In this document: piece after piece, positions 19,481 to 28,259 of the stretch | Layout: every line of letters starts with the position of its first letter | Position numbering within the stretch: position 1 is the stretch's first letter | Source of the DNA: Grimontia sedimenti | Lineage (GTDB): Bacteria; Pseudomonadota; Gammaproteobacteria; Enterobacterales; Vibrionaceae | DNA length: 64,000 nt | Assembly: GCF_011045095.1 (NCBI RefSeq) | Contig: NZ_JAALDL010000006.1 | Span: 156,236-220,235, forward strand | Reading direction: 5' to 3' | The notes under the pieces: generated by a model | What the model was told of the DNA's origin: nothing | Database searches by the model: none | What the model saw: only the letters and a program-made list of their open reading frames with translations | Program-made: the position numbers and the translations under genes

Positions 19481-20971
19481 TTAAGGCAGTTTTACGTCAG
19501 ACAGGTCTTCAGTAGTGCCGACTTTTTTCATTTCGCCAGCAACGATTTCTGCCAGTGGGCCCAGAATAACCTGAAGGTTGTTGGTACCCAGTTTAACAAC
19601 ACCCATCGCACCCAGTGCTTTCAGTGTTTTCTCGTCGATTTGGCTGCCGTCTTTAACAGTCAGGCGCAGACGAGTAATACATGCATCGATGTTAGTCAGG
19701 TTGTCGTGACCACCCAGAGCTTTCAGGTATTGACGAGCCAGAACACCAGTTTCTGCTGAACCTTGAACGTCTGAAGAAGTTTCGTCATCTTCTTCACGAC
19801 CTGGAGTTGCCAGGTTGAACTTCAGGATAGCTGCACGGAATACGGTGTAGTAGATAACCGAGAACACCAGACCTTGAGCAATCAGCATGTACCAGTTAAC
19901 CGCCAGTGGGTTACGGGTAGACAGAACCATATCCACCAGACCTGCAGAGAAGCCGAAGCCCGCAATCCACTGCATAGATGCTGCGATGTATACAGAGATA
20001 CCAGTCAGCAGTGCGTGCAGTACGTACAGACCAGGTGCGAGGAACATGAATGAGAATTCCAGAGGCTCAGTTACACCGGTGAAGAAAGATGCGAAAGCAG
20101 CAGCCAGCATGATAGATGCAACTTTCTCTTTGTTTTCTGGCTTCGCACAGTGGTAGATAGCCAGTGCCGCACCTGGCAGACCAAACATCATGATTGGGAA
20201 GAAGCCCGCCTGGTACATACCAGTCACACCTACAACGCCAGTGCCTTCAGCGATAGACTTAGCACCGCCCAGGAAGTTAGGGATGTCGTTGATGCCAGCA
20301 ACGTCGAACCAGAATACTGAGTTCAGAGCGTGGTGCAGACCAACAGGGATCAGAAGACGGTTGAAGAACGCGTATACACCCGCACCCAGCTCGCCCATAC
20401 CTTGGATGCCTTCACCGAAGCTTACCAGACCGCCGTATACGGTTGGCCATACGTACATCAGGATGAACGCGATGAAGATACCAGCAAAAGAGGTCAGGAT
20501 AGGTACAAGACGCTTACCAGAGAAGAACGCCAGTGCTTTGTGCAGTTCAACATGTGAGAAACGGTTGTACAGTTCAGCAGATACGATACCAACCAAGATA
20601 CCTACGAACTGGTTGTTGATCTTACCGAATGCTGCAGGTACTGCGCTTGGGTCGATGCCCTGAATTTGCGCAACCGCACCTGGAGACAGCAGCGTGGTCA
20701 CAACGAGGAAACCAACGAAGCCTGACAGTGCAGCTGCACCATCTTTATCTTTAGACATACCGTACGCAACACCAACCGCGAACAGTACAGACATGTTATC
20801 GATGATTGCGGCGCCCGCTTTGATCAAGAATGCTGCCAGTGCGCTGTTCGCACCCCAGCCATTCGGGTCAATCCAGTAACCAACACCCATCAGAATTGCA
20901 GCAGCAGGAAGCGTGGCGACTGGCACCATCAGCGCTTTACCTACTTTTTGGAAATAACCGAGAATATTCAC
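19481..20971 (-). CDS. nagE: PTS N-acetylglucosamine transporter, EIICB
   Basis: Inner-membrane permease that imports and phosphorylates GlcNAc to GlcNAc-6-phosphate. 496 residues: a IIC membrane domain (about 1-370) with about ten helices including GLHHALNSVFWFDVAG, and a IIB domain (about 410-490) with the phosphocysteine in IDACITRLRLTVKDG. It lacks the C-terminal IIA domain found in the 648-residue E. coli NagE, so phosphoryl transfer must come from a separate IIA such as IIA-Glc (inference). It is divergent from nagBAC with a shared control region. Confidence 0.95.
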   Translation of the reverse strand: MNILGYFQKVGKALMVPVATLPAAAILMGVGYWIDPNGWGANSALAAFLIKAGAAIIDNMSVLFAVGVAYGMSKDKDGAAALSGFVGFLVVTTLLSPGAVAQIQGIDPSAVPAAFGKINNQFVGILVGIVSAELYNRFSHVELHKALAFFSGKRLVPILTSFAGIFIAFILMYVWPTVYGGLVSFGEGIQGMGELGAGVYAFFNRLLIPVGLHHALNSVFWFDVAGINDIPNFLGGAKSIAEGTGVVGVTGMYQAGFFPIMMFGLPGAALAIYHCAKPENKEKVASIMLAAAFASFFTGVTEPLEFSFMFLAPGLYVLHALLTGISVYIAASMQWIAGFGFSAGLVDMVLSTRNPLAVNWYMLIAQGLVFSVIYYTVFRAAILKFNLATPGREEDDETSSDVQGSAETGVLARQYLKALGGHDNLTNIDACITRLRLTVKDGSQIDEKTLKALGAMGVVKLGTNNLQVILGPLAEIVAGEMKKVGTTEDLSDVKLP

Positions 20972-21065
20972 CTTTGTTCCCCCTATAGTGGTTCTTTCTC
21001 AGATGTGTAATGACAACATGGGACTTTTTTTACTATCCAATGTGAGTCAGGAGGAGTTTATTCCA

Positions 21066-21087
21066 TTAATTTCGCCCCGCAAATTAA
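21066..21087. promoter_or_regulatory. Candidate NagC operator between nagE and nagB
   Basis: TTAATTT (21066-21072), eight GC-rich bases, then AAATTAA (21081-21087): a perfect seven-base inverted repeat of the size and A/T-arm, GC-centre style expected for the ROK-family repressor NagC, whose gene is the last of the adjacent operon. A weaker relative is seen at about 21160-21182. The assignment rests on pattern and position only. Confidence 0.6.
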
Positions 21088-21096
21088 AACGGATGC

Positions 21097-21118
21097 AATT
21101 GTGATTATCGTCACTCAA
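21097..21118. promoter_or_regulatory. CRP-cAMP binding site between nagE and nagB
   Basis: TGTGA-N6-TCACT at 21100-21115 within a 22-base imperfect palindrome, matching the CRP consensus TGTGA-N6-TCACA at nine of ten core positions. Catabolite control of nagE/nagBA is known in E. coli. Confidence 0.75.
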
Positions 21119-21236
21119 AACACTACAAGATCGGGTTTTTTGCTAGCACGCTCATAAAACTTATTTTATGATGAAAACTAAGATACAAATCCACTATCAT
21201 GTATAGTCAGAATTTGAATTAACTGAGAGGTGTCCC

Positions 21237-22037
21237 GTGAGACTTATCCCGCTACAAACAGCACATGAAGTAGGCCTTTGGTCAGCACGCCATATCGTTG
21301 ATACGATTAACAAATTTGCCCCAACCGAAGATCGTCCGTTTGTTCTTGGCCTGCCAACCGGTGGCACCCCTCTGAACACTTATAAGCAACTGATTAACCT
21401 TCATAAGCAGGGCGAAGTAAGCTTCAAACACGTGGTGACTTTCAACATGGACGAGTACTGTGGCATCCCTGCAGACCACCCAGAGTCATACCGCAGCTTC
21501 ATGTACAACAACTTCTTCAATCACATTGATATTCAAGAAGAAAACATCAATCTGCTGAACGGTAACGCAGAAGATCACTACGCTGAGTGCAAGCGCTACG
21601 AAGACAAGATCAAATCTTACGGCAAAATTAACCTGTTCATGGGTGGCGTAGGTAACGACGGTCACATCGCATTTAACGAACCAGCGTCTTCTTTGTCTTC
21701 ACGCACCCGTATCAAGACACTGACTGAAGACACACGCATTGCAAACTCGCGCTTCTTCGATAACGATATCAACCAGGTACCTAAGCACGCGCTGACTATC
21801 GGTGTTGGTACACTGCTTGACGCTGAAGAAGTCATGATTCTGATCACCGGTCACAATAAGTCACTGGCACTGCAAGCAGCTGTTGAAGGTTCAGTAAACC
21901 ACCTGTGGACTGTATCTGCACTGCAACTGCATCCTAAAGCGCTGATGGTATGTGATGAGCCATCAACTGCTGAGCTGAAAGTGAAGACGGTTAAGTACTT
22001 CCAAGAGCTGGAAGCAGAAAACATCAAGAACCTGTAA
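21237..22037 (+). CDS. nagB: Glucosamine-6-phosphate deaminase
   Basis: Converts glucosamine-6-phosphate to fructose-6-phosphate plus ammonia, the step that feeds amino sugars into glycolysis. 266 residues, equal to E. coli NagB. GLPTGGTP (about 39-46), NMDEYCG (about 70-76) with the catalytic Asp, and the [14 protein letters not shown] signature (about 136-149) are intact. Translation begins at GTG ([13 protein letters not shown]) after GAGAGGTG. First gene of the nagBAC operon. Confidence 0.97.
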   Translation: MRLIPLQTAHEVGLWSARHIVDTINKFAPTEDRPFVLGLPTGGTPLNTYKQLINLHKQGEVSFKHVVTFNMDEYCGIPADHPESYRSFMYNNFFNHIDIQEENINLLNGNAEDHYAECKRYEDKIKSYGKINLFMGGVGNDGHIAFNEPASSLSSRTRIKTLTEDTRIANSRFFDNDINQVPKHALTIGVGTLLDAEEVMILITGHNKSLALQAAVEGSVNHLWTVSALQLHPKALMVCDEPSTAELKVKTVKYFQELEAENIKNL

Positions 22038-22052
22038 GGGAAGGAAGTATTC

Positions 22053-23189
22053 ATGTACGCACTGACAAACTGCCGAATTTTCACCGGTAGCGAAGTGCTG
22101 GATAATCATGCCGTTGTCGTTGATGGCGGCTTGATCCAGAACATCTGCCCAGAAAATGACTTGCCAGAAGGCATTGAAACCCGTTCATTGGACGGCGCAT
22201 TCCTGACTCCTGGTTTCATCGACCTGCAACTGAACGGTTGTGGCGGTGTAATGTTCAACGACGAAGTGACGGCGGACACCATCCGGACGATGCACTTGGC
22301 AAACCTCAAGTCTGGCTGCACTAGCTTCCTGCCTACCCTGATCACATCTTCTGACGAAGATATGAAGGCATCTGTCAGTGCGATTCGTGATTACCAAGAG
22401 CAGTACGCTAACCAAGCGCTTGGCCTGCACCTGGAAGGTCCTTACCTGAATGTTGCCAAAAAAGGCATTCACAGCGTGGATTACATCCGCCGCTCTGATG
22501 ATGCCATGATTGACTTCATCGCGGCTAACGCCGACGTGGTAACGAAAGTCACATTGGCACCTGAGCTAACACCTTCGGAACATATCGAAAAGCTGGCAAA
22601 AGCAGGCATCGTAGTTTCAGCAGGTCACACCAACGCTAGCTACGTTGAAGCACGCGAAGGTTTCAAAGCAGGTATCACGTTCGCGACTCACCTGTTCAAC
22701 GCAATGACCCCAATCGCGGGTCGTGAGCCAGGAATGGTTGGTGCAATCTACGACACACCAGAGGTTTACACCGGTGTTATCGCTGACGGTTTCCACGTTG
22801 ACTATGCAAACATCCGCATTGCACACAAACTCAAGGGTGAAAAACTTGTTCTGGTTACCGACGCAGCAGCGCCTGCAGGAGCAGACATGGATCACTTTAT
22901 TTTTGTTGGCAAGAAAGTATATTACCGAGATGGTAAGTGTGTTGATGAAAATGGCACGCTTGGCGGTTCGGCATTGACCATGATTGAAGCAGTACAGAAC
23001 TCTGTCGAACATGTAGGCATCGCTTTGGATGAAGCGGTACGCATGGCAACCTTGTATCCTGCACGAGCAATCGGCATGGATGACAAGCTTGGCGCTATCA
23101 AACAAGGATATGTGGCCAACCTGACCGTGTTCGACCGTGAATTCAATGTCAAAGCGACTGTGGTTAACGGCGAATACACATTGAATTAG
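22053..23189 (+). CDS. nagA: N-acetylglucosamine-6-phosphate deacetylase
   Basis: Metal-dependent amidohydrolase removing acetate from GlcNAc-6-phosphate, giving the NagB substrate. 378 residues. Motifs: [12 protein letters not shown] (about 53-64), the metal-ligand Glu in [11 protein letters not shown] (about 123-133), AGHTNASY (about 189-196), THLFNAM (about 210-216) and VTDAAAPAG (about 268-276). It starts 15 nt after nagB behind AAGGGAAGGAAG, so it is cotranscribed. Confidence 0.97.
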   Translation: MYALTNCRIFTGSEVLDNHAVVVDGGLIQNICPENDLPEGIETRSLDGAFLTPGFIDLQLNGCGGVMFNDEVTADTIRTMHLANLKSGCTSFLPTLITSSDEDMKASVSAIRDYQEQYANQALGLHLEGPYLNVAKKGIHSVDYIRRSDDAMIDFIAANADVVTKVTLAPELTPSEHIEKLAKAGIVVSAGHTNASYVEAREGFKAGITFATHLFNAMTPIAGREPGMVGAIYDTPEVYTGVIADGFHVDYANIRIAHKLKGEKLVLVTDAAAPAGADMDHFIFVGKKVYYRDGKCVDENGTLGGSALTMIEAVQNSVEHVGIALDEAVRMATLYPARAIGMDDKLGAIKQGYVANLTVFDREFNVKATVVNGEYTLN

Positions 23190-23196
23190 GAAACTT

Positions 23197-24411
23197 ATGA
23201 CAGGCGGACAAATTGGTAACGTAGATCTGGTTAAACAGCTAAACGGTGCCGCCGTTTATCGACTCATCGACCAACAAGGGCCGATTTCTCGAATCCAAAT
23301 TGCTGATGTAAGCAGCCTTGCACCAGCCAGTGTTACCAAAATCACCCGCCAGTTACTGGAGCGCGGCTTAATCAAAGAAGTCGCGCAACAGGCTTCCACC
23401 GGTGGCCGACGAGCCATATCGCTGACCACCGAATGTGCACCTTTTCACTCGTTGGCCGTCCGCCTTGGACGTGATCGCATCGAACTGACCTTATTCGACC
23501 TCGCTGGTAATCCGCTGGCAGAGCATGACGAACCATTTCACTACCCTAATCAGGACACACTGATTGAGGGGCTGATCTACAAGCTTCATACCTTCCTTGC
23601 ATCAAACCAAGACGTCGTCAGAGAGCTGATTGCGGTGGCCATTTCCTTGCCAGGTCTTGTCGATGCTGAAGCGGGTATCGTTGAATACATGCCACATATT
23701 ACGATTGATAAACTACCGCTTAGTGACTTAATTCGTGATGAGTTTGGCGTGCAGTGTTTCATTGGAAATGACACACGTGGTCAGGCATTGGCAGAACATT
23801 ATTTCGGGGTGAGTAAAAATTACTACGACACCCTGCTGGTAAGTGTTCATAACGGCGCAGGTGCCGGTATTATCGTTAACGGTCAGGTGTTTCTGGGCTA
23901 TAACCGTAACGTAGGCGAGATTGGCCACATCCAAATTGATCCACTCGGCAAGAAATGCCAGTGCGGCAACTTTGGCTGTTTGGAAACTGTTGCCTCCAAC
24001 CCTGCGATCATTGAACATGCTCAACAGTTGTTGGCCCAAGGCCACGACAGCATGTTACAAGGAAAGAAAGATTTGAACGTATCAGACATCTGCCGTGCTG
24101 CTGTGGCTGGCGATGAGCTGGCACGTCAGGTTCTGGTGAAAGTGGGTAACCATCTTGGCAAAGCGATCGCCATGACCATCAACCTGTTTAACCCCCAACA
24201 AGTGGTTATCTCAGGCGAAATCACGGAAGCAAAGAGCGTTGTTTTCCCCGCGATTCAACGCTGTATTGAAAACCAATCTCTGCGTACCTTCCATCAGAAC
24301 CTCCCTATCGTTGCGGCAGGGCTTTCTTCAACGCCAACACTCGGCGCATTCGCTCTGGTTAAGCGTGCTATGTTGAACGGAGCGTTGCTTCAAAAACTGC
24401 TGGAAGACTAG
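23197..24411 (+). CDS. nagC: N-acetylglucosamine repressor NagC (ROK family)
   Basis: Transcriptional repressor of amino-sugar genes, relieved by GlcNAc-6-phosphate. 404 residues: an N-terminal MarR-like winged helix (about 10-75, AAVYRLIDQQGPISR...PASVTKITRQLLERG), then a ROK sugar-kinase-fold domain with the zinc motif CQCGNFGCLE (about 251-260) and the sugar-binding NDTRG and NRNVGEIGHIQ. It follows nagA by 7 nt; such autoregulatory placement matches E. coli nagBACD. No nagD is seen after it. Confidence 0.96.
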   Translation: MTGGQIGNVDLVKQLNGAAVYRLIDQQGPISRIQIADVSSLAPASVTKITRQLLERGLIKEVAQQASTGGRRAISLTTECAPFHSLAVRLGRDRIELTLFDLAGNPLAEHDEPFHYPNQDTLIEGLIYKLHTFLASNQDVVRELIAVAISLPGLVDAEAGIVEYMPHITIDKLPLSDLIRDEFGVQCFIGNDTRGQALAEHYFGVSKNYYDTLLVSVHNGAGAGIIVNGQVFLGYNRNVGEIGHIQIDPLGKKCQCGNFGCLETVASNPAIIEHAQQLLAQGHDSMLQGKKDLNVSDICRAAVAGDELARQVLVKVGNHLGKAIAMTINLFNPQQVVISGEITEAKSVVFPAIQRCIENQSLRTFHQNLPIVAAGLSSTPTLGAFALVKRAMLNGALLQKLLED

Positions 24412-24456
24412 AAACTCATACTGATGCTGAATTAAGCGCATAGTTTGCAAAATGTT

Positions 24457-24495
24457 ACAAAGGCAATGCTGGTGACCAGCGTTGCCTTTGTTTTA
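24457..24495 (+). terminator. Terminator of the nagBAC operon
   Basis: A long 17-base inverted repeat (ACAAAGGCAATGCTGGT against ACCAGCGTTGCCTTTGT, one mismatch that can pair as G-U) followed by TTTT. Confidence 0.88.
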
Positions 24496-24577
24496 TCATT
24501 GCAACCAACTTTTCAGAGTTGATACTCAGCATTTCCGTTTTCAGCTCTCACCTTCTTTCTAGGACGTTTACAGGTTT

Positions 24578-26149
24578 ATGGATTTAGTCATTATTGCTGT
24601 CGCATTCATCAGCGGCTTTCTTATGCTCCGCTGTCAAATGCCACCTCTTGTTGGCTTTCTGATCGCTGGCTTTGTCTTGCATGCAGCGGGTTACACAAGT
24701 ACACCGTTGATTCAAACCCTGGCAGATCTTGGTGTCACCCTATTGCTGTTTACGATCGGCTTGAAGCTTGATGTCAAATCCCTACTGAACAAAGAAGTCT
24801 GGCTCGGAGCAACGCTCCATAACATGGCAACCACTGCCCTCTTTACTCTGTGCTTGGTGGCCTTAAAAGGCATCGGCATGTCGACATTTGCCAGTCTGAA
24901 TCTCAATGATCTTGCTCTGATTGCTTTCGCTCTTTCCTTTTCCAGCACCGTTTTTGCCATTAAAGCCCTTCAAGAAAAAGGTGAGATGAACGCAACCTAC
25001 GGCACACTCGCTATTGGTATCCTCATCATGCAGGATATTTTTGCAGTGATTTTCCTTACCATAGCTTCAGGCAAAGTACCGGGTGTTGAAGCACTGTTGT
25101 TGTTTGCTTTGCCTCTCGCCCGCCCTTTGCTGTTTAAACTGCTCGACAGGGCGGGCCATGGCGAAGTGCTGGTGCTTTACGCCGTGTTCCTAGCGTTGGT
25201 CGCTGGCGCTGGCTTATTCGATGCAGTTGGTATGAAGCCAGACCTAGGTGCCCTTATTCTGGGGATGTTAATGGCAGGTCACACCCGCGCGTCGGAAATG
25301 GCAAAATCCTTATTCAACCTAAAAGAACTCTTTTTAGTTTGTTTCTTCCTAAACATTGGCCTGTCAGAACAACCAACACTTCAAGGCTTTTTCATCGCAG
25401 TAATACTTCTCTTCCTTCTGCCGCTTAAAGGCCTTTTGTATTACTTTATTTTCAGCGGGTTTAAATTCCGCGTGCGCACATCACTCTTCGCTACTCTGAC
25501 TTTGTTTAACTACAGTGAGTTTGGTTTGATCGTTGGCGGTATCGCCTACCAGATGGGCATCATGCCTGGCAGCGTGTTAGTGGCGATTGCCATTGCTGTT
25601 TCTTTGTCTTTCGTTTTGGCTGCGCCTCTCAACACCTTCAGCCATAGAATTTACGCCTATGCGTCTGACAAGCTTCACGACCCCAACCCCAATAAGCTGC
25701 ACCACAACGACCAACTTATCAGCTTGGGTAACGCTCGAGTCGTTATCCTTGGAATGGGACGTATCGGCACTGGTGCTTACGACGAACTGTCGGATGATTA
25801 CCCACAAGCCGTGCTTGGTATCGAAGCACGTGAGGATTCCGTTGAACGCCACCGCAGTGAAGGGCGGGACGTCATTCTGGGAGATGCAACGGACCCCGAT
25901 TTCTGGTCTCGGGTAACGTCTTCTAAACAAATTGAATTGATCTTATTGGCAATGCCAAACAGTCATGCCAACACCATTGCTATGGAGCAAATCAACCAGC
26001 TCAACTTTAAAGGCAGAGTAGCAGCTATCGCACGTTACGCTGACGAACTGGAACAACTCAAAGCGCTTGGTGTTAATGAGGCCTATAACATATACCGAGA
26101 AGCAGGTTCCGGCTTCGCTCGACATGTGAAAGAGCATATGCCTCACTAG
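24578..26149 (+). CDS. Kef-type CPA2 cation:proton antiporter with RCK/TrkA-N domain
   Basis: 523-residue inner-membrane protein of the CPA2 family. A Na/H-exchanger domain with about 12 helices (1-365) includes SFSSTVFAIKALQEKGE and the GILIMQDIFAV segment typical of the ion site. A cytosolic RCK (TrkA-N) domain (about 390-515) has the Rossmann glycines VVILGMGRIGTGAYDEL. Kef-type proteins move K+ or Na+ against protons and may be nucleotide-gated. The length and lack of a TrkA-C domain leave the E. coli KefB/KefC/YbaL assignment open, so no symbol is given. Single-gene unit between nagC and asnB, with terminators on both sides. Confidence 0.88.
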   Translation: MDLVIIAVAFISGFLMLRCQMPPLVGFLIAGFVLHAAGYTSTPLIQTLADLGVTLLLFTIGLKLDVKSLLNKEVWLGATLHNMATTALFTLCLVALKGIGMSTFASLNLNDLALIAFALSFSSTVFAIKALQEKGEMNATYGTLAIGILIMQDIFAVIFLTIASGKVPGVEALLLFALPLARPLLFKLLDRAGHGEVLVLYAVFLALVAGAGLFDAVGMKPDLGALILGMLMAGHTRASEMAKSLFNLKELFLVCFFLNIGLSEQPTLQGFFIAVILLFLLPLKGLLYYFIFSGFKFRVRTSLFATLTLFNYSEFGLIVGGIAYQMGIMPGSVLVAIAIAVSLSFVLAAPLNTFSHRIYAYASDKLHDPNPNKLHHNDQLISLGNARVVILGMGRIGTGAYDELSDDYPQAVLGIEAREDSVERHRSEGRDVILGDATDPDFWSRVTSSKQIELILLAMPNSHANTIAMEQINQLNFKGRVAAIARYADELEQLKALGVNEAYNIYREAGSGFARHVKEHMPH

Positions 26150-26177
26150 GCTAACTTTGTCCCCCTAACCTTTTGAA

Positions 26178-26211
26178 AGCGCCATTTCATACTTGAAATT
26201 GGCGTTTTTTT
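26178..26211 (+). terminator. Terminator after the Kef-type antiporter gene
   Basis: GCGCCATTTCA pairs with TGAAATTGGCG (one-base bulge) around a four-base loop and is followed by seven T. Confidence 0.85.
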
Positions 26212-26395
26212 AATCACCACCTAACCACCATTCACCTAAATACCGCATTTGATAAATTATTTCTAATCACACACTAAGTTTGATATTTTTTTTCTCGCTG
26301 TTGCTTGCTTTTTTTATCCAAGTTGGCAAATTGAACACAACACAAAATAAAACGCGCCTTTGAAAGGCGGCAGCAGGAAGTTTAGAGAGGGATTT

Positions 26396-28069
26396 ATGTG
26401 TTCTGTATTTGGCATTCTGGATATTAAGTCAGATGCAACCGCACTCCGAGAAAGTGCGTTGGAAATGTCGAAAAAACTACGACACCGTGGCCCAGACTGG
26501 TCAGGTATTTATTCATCTGAGCGAGCTATTCTAGCGCACGAGCGTCTGGCCATTGTTGGCCTGAACTCCGGCGCCCAACCTCTCTATAGCCCAGATGGCA
26601 AAGTAGTATTGGCGGTAAACGGCGAAATCTACAACCACAAAGAAATTCGTGCACGTTACGAAGGCAAGTACGATTTTCAAACTGATTCAGACTGTGAAGT
26701 GATTCTGGCTCTTTATCAGGACAAAGGCGCTGATCTTCTCGAAGAATTAAACGGCATTTTTGCTTTTGCACTTTACGATGAAGAAAAAGACGAATATCTG
26801 ATCGGCCGCGACCATATCGGTATTATCCCTCTGTATCAGGGCTATGATGAGCACGGCAACTACTATGTCTCTTCTGAAATGAAAGCGCTGGTTCCAGTAT
26901 GTAAAACCATCAGCGAATTCCCTCCAGGTTGCAGCTACGGTTCTAAAGATGCTGAGCCTGTTCGTTACTATGTTCGTGATTGGAATGAGTTCGCAGCCGT
27001 TGAAAACAACACCTCAAGCAAAGAAGAACTGACAGCAGCGTTGGAAGCCGCAGTTAAGCGTCAGCTGATGACTGACGTACCCTACGGTGTTCTTCTGTCG
27101 GGCGGTTTGGACTCTTCTATCACTTCAGCTGTGGCTAAACGTTTCGCCGCAATGCGTGTTGAAGATGATGACCAAAGTGCAGCATGGTGGCCACAGCTTC
27201 ACTCCTTTGCGATTGGCTTAGAAGGTGCGCCGGATCTAAAAGCTGCTCGTGAAGTGGCAGAGAAAATTGGTACTGTTCACCACGAAATGACCTACACCAT
27301 TCAGGAAGGTCTTGATGCTATTCGTGATGTTATCTATCACATTGAAACTTACGACGTAACAACTATCCGTGCATCCACGCCGATGTACCTGATGGGTCGT
27401 AAAATCAAAGCCATGGGCATCAAAATGGTACTGTCCGGTGAAGGTGCAGATGAAATCTTCGGTGGCTACCTCTACTTCCACAAAGCACCAAACGCCCAAG
27501 AGTTCCATGAGGAGACTGTGCGTAAACTGCTAGCTCTGAATATGTTTGACTGTGCCCGCGCGAACAAATCACTGGCGGCATGGGGTGTGGAAGGTCGTGT
27601 TCCTTTCCTAGATAAAGAGTTTATCGATGTTGCTATGCGCCTGAACCCGAAAGACAAGATGTGCGGCAACGGCAAGATGGAAAAGCACATCCTGCGTGAG
27701 TGTTTTGAGCACTACCTGCCAGATTCAATTGCATGGCGCCAGAAAGAGCAGTTCTCAGATGGTGTTGGCTACGGCTGGATTGATACCCTACGTGCCGTTG
27801 CAGAAGAGAAAGTCACTGACCAGCAAATAGAATCAGCCAGCTTTCGCTTCCCATACAATACGCCACAAACTAAAGAAGCTTACGTTTACCGTGAGATCTT
27901 TGAAGAGTTGTTCCCACTGCCATCAGCAGCAGAATGTGTTCCAGGCGGCCCATCAATCGCCTGTTCAAGCGCCAAGGCGATTGAGTGGGATGAGAGCTTC
28001 AAAAACAGTGCAGACCCTTCAGGCCGAGCTGTAGCCGCGGTTCATAACGAGGCTTACAACAAAGCATAA
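26396..28069 (+). CDS. asnB: Asparagine synthase B (glutamine-hydrolysing)
   Basis: Makes asparagine from aspartate, glutamine and ATP. 557 residues against 554 in E. coli. The ATG at 26396 places the nucleophile Cys at position 2 (M-C-S-V-F-G), which fixes the start; an in-frame upstream codon at 26360 would destroy this and is rejected. The glutaminase domain (1-205) has VNGEIYNH and the ATP-pyrophosphatase domain has LSGGLDSS (about 233-240). In E. coli asnB also lies next to the nag operon. Confidence 0.97.
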   Translation: MCSVFGILDIKSDATALRESALEMSKKLRHRGPDWSGIYSSERAILAHERLAIVGLNSGAQPLYSPDGKVVLAVNGEIYNHKEIRARYEGKYDFQTDSDCEVILALYQDKGADLLEELNGIFAFALYDEEKDEYLIGRDHIGIIPLYQGYDEHGNYYVSSEMKALVPVCKTISEFPPGCSYGSKDAEPVRYYVRDWNEFAAVENNTSSKEELTAALEAAVKRQLMTDVPYGVLLSGGLDSSITSAVAKRFAAMRVEDDDQSAAWWPQLHSFAIGLEGAPDLKAAREVAEKIGTVHHEMTYTIQEGLDAIRDVIYHIETYDVTTIRASTPMYLMGRKIKAMGIKMVLSGEGADEIFGGYLYFHKAPNAQEFHEETVRKLLALNMFDCARANKSLAAWGVEGRVPFLDKEFIDVAMRLNPKDKMCGNGKMEKHILRECFEHYLPDSIAWRQKEQFSDGVGYGWIDTLRAVAEEKVTDQQIESASFRFPYNTPQTKEAYVYREIFEELFPLPSAAECVPGGPSIACSSAKAIEWDESFKNSADPSGRAVAAVHNEAYNKA

Positions 28070-28093
28070 GCTTCAGCACTTAAACCGCTATAA

Positions 28094-28121
28094 AAAAATC
28101 CGCCCATGTGGCGGATTTTTC
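28094..28121 (+). terminator. Terminator after asnB
   Basis: ATCCGCC/GGCGGAT stem, five-base loop, A-run before and TTTTTC after. Confidence 0.88.
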
Positions 28122-28148
28122 TTTATGAAATAGGCAATCACAACTTAG

Positions 28149-28246
28149 TTGGTACTTAGACAAGGCGATAAAATGATTTCTGCTCGGGAGCTTAGTCCGC
28201 TAAGTGACCGAGAGAAATCATGAAATCAACGCCGCATAAGTGCCAA
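28149..28246. repeat. ERIC-like palindromic element
   Basis: A 98-bp interrupted palindrome between asnB and gsk. Nested arms are TTGGTACTTA/TAAGTGCCAA (outer), GGCG/CGCC, ATGATTTCT/AGAAATCAT, CTCGG/CCGAG and CTTAG-TCCG-CTAAG (tip). The core GGAGCTTA-N6-TAAGTGAC (28187-28208) matches the centre of the enterobacterial repetitive intergenic consensus (ERIC/IRU) at all 16 of those positions. ERIC relatives are known in Vibrio. The location, between the asnB terminator and the 3' end of gsk, is a normal intergenic site for the family. It could form a long hairpin in the 3' UTR of gsk. Confidence 0.75.
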
Positions 28247-28259
28247 ATAAGGCAGTGAT

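Noticed and set aside
26150-26395. tRNA cluster before asnB
   Set aside because: E. coli has tRNA genes near asnB, but no cloverleaf or conserved TTCGA loop is present here.
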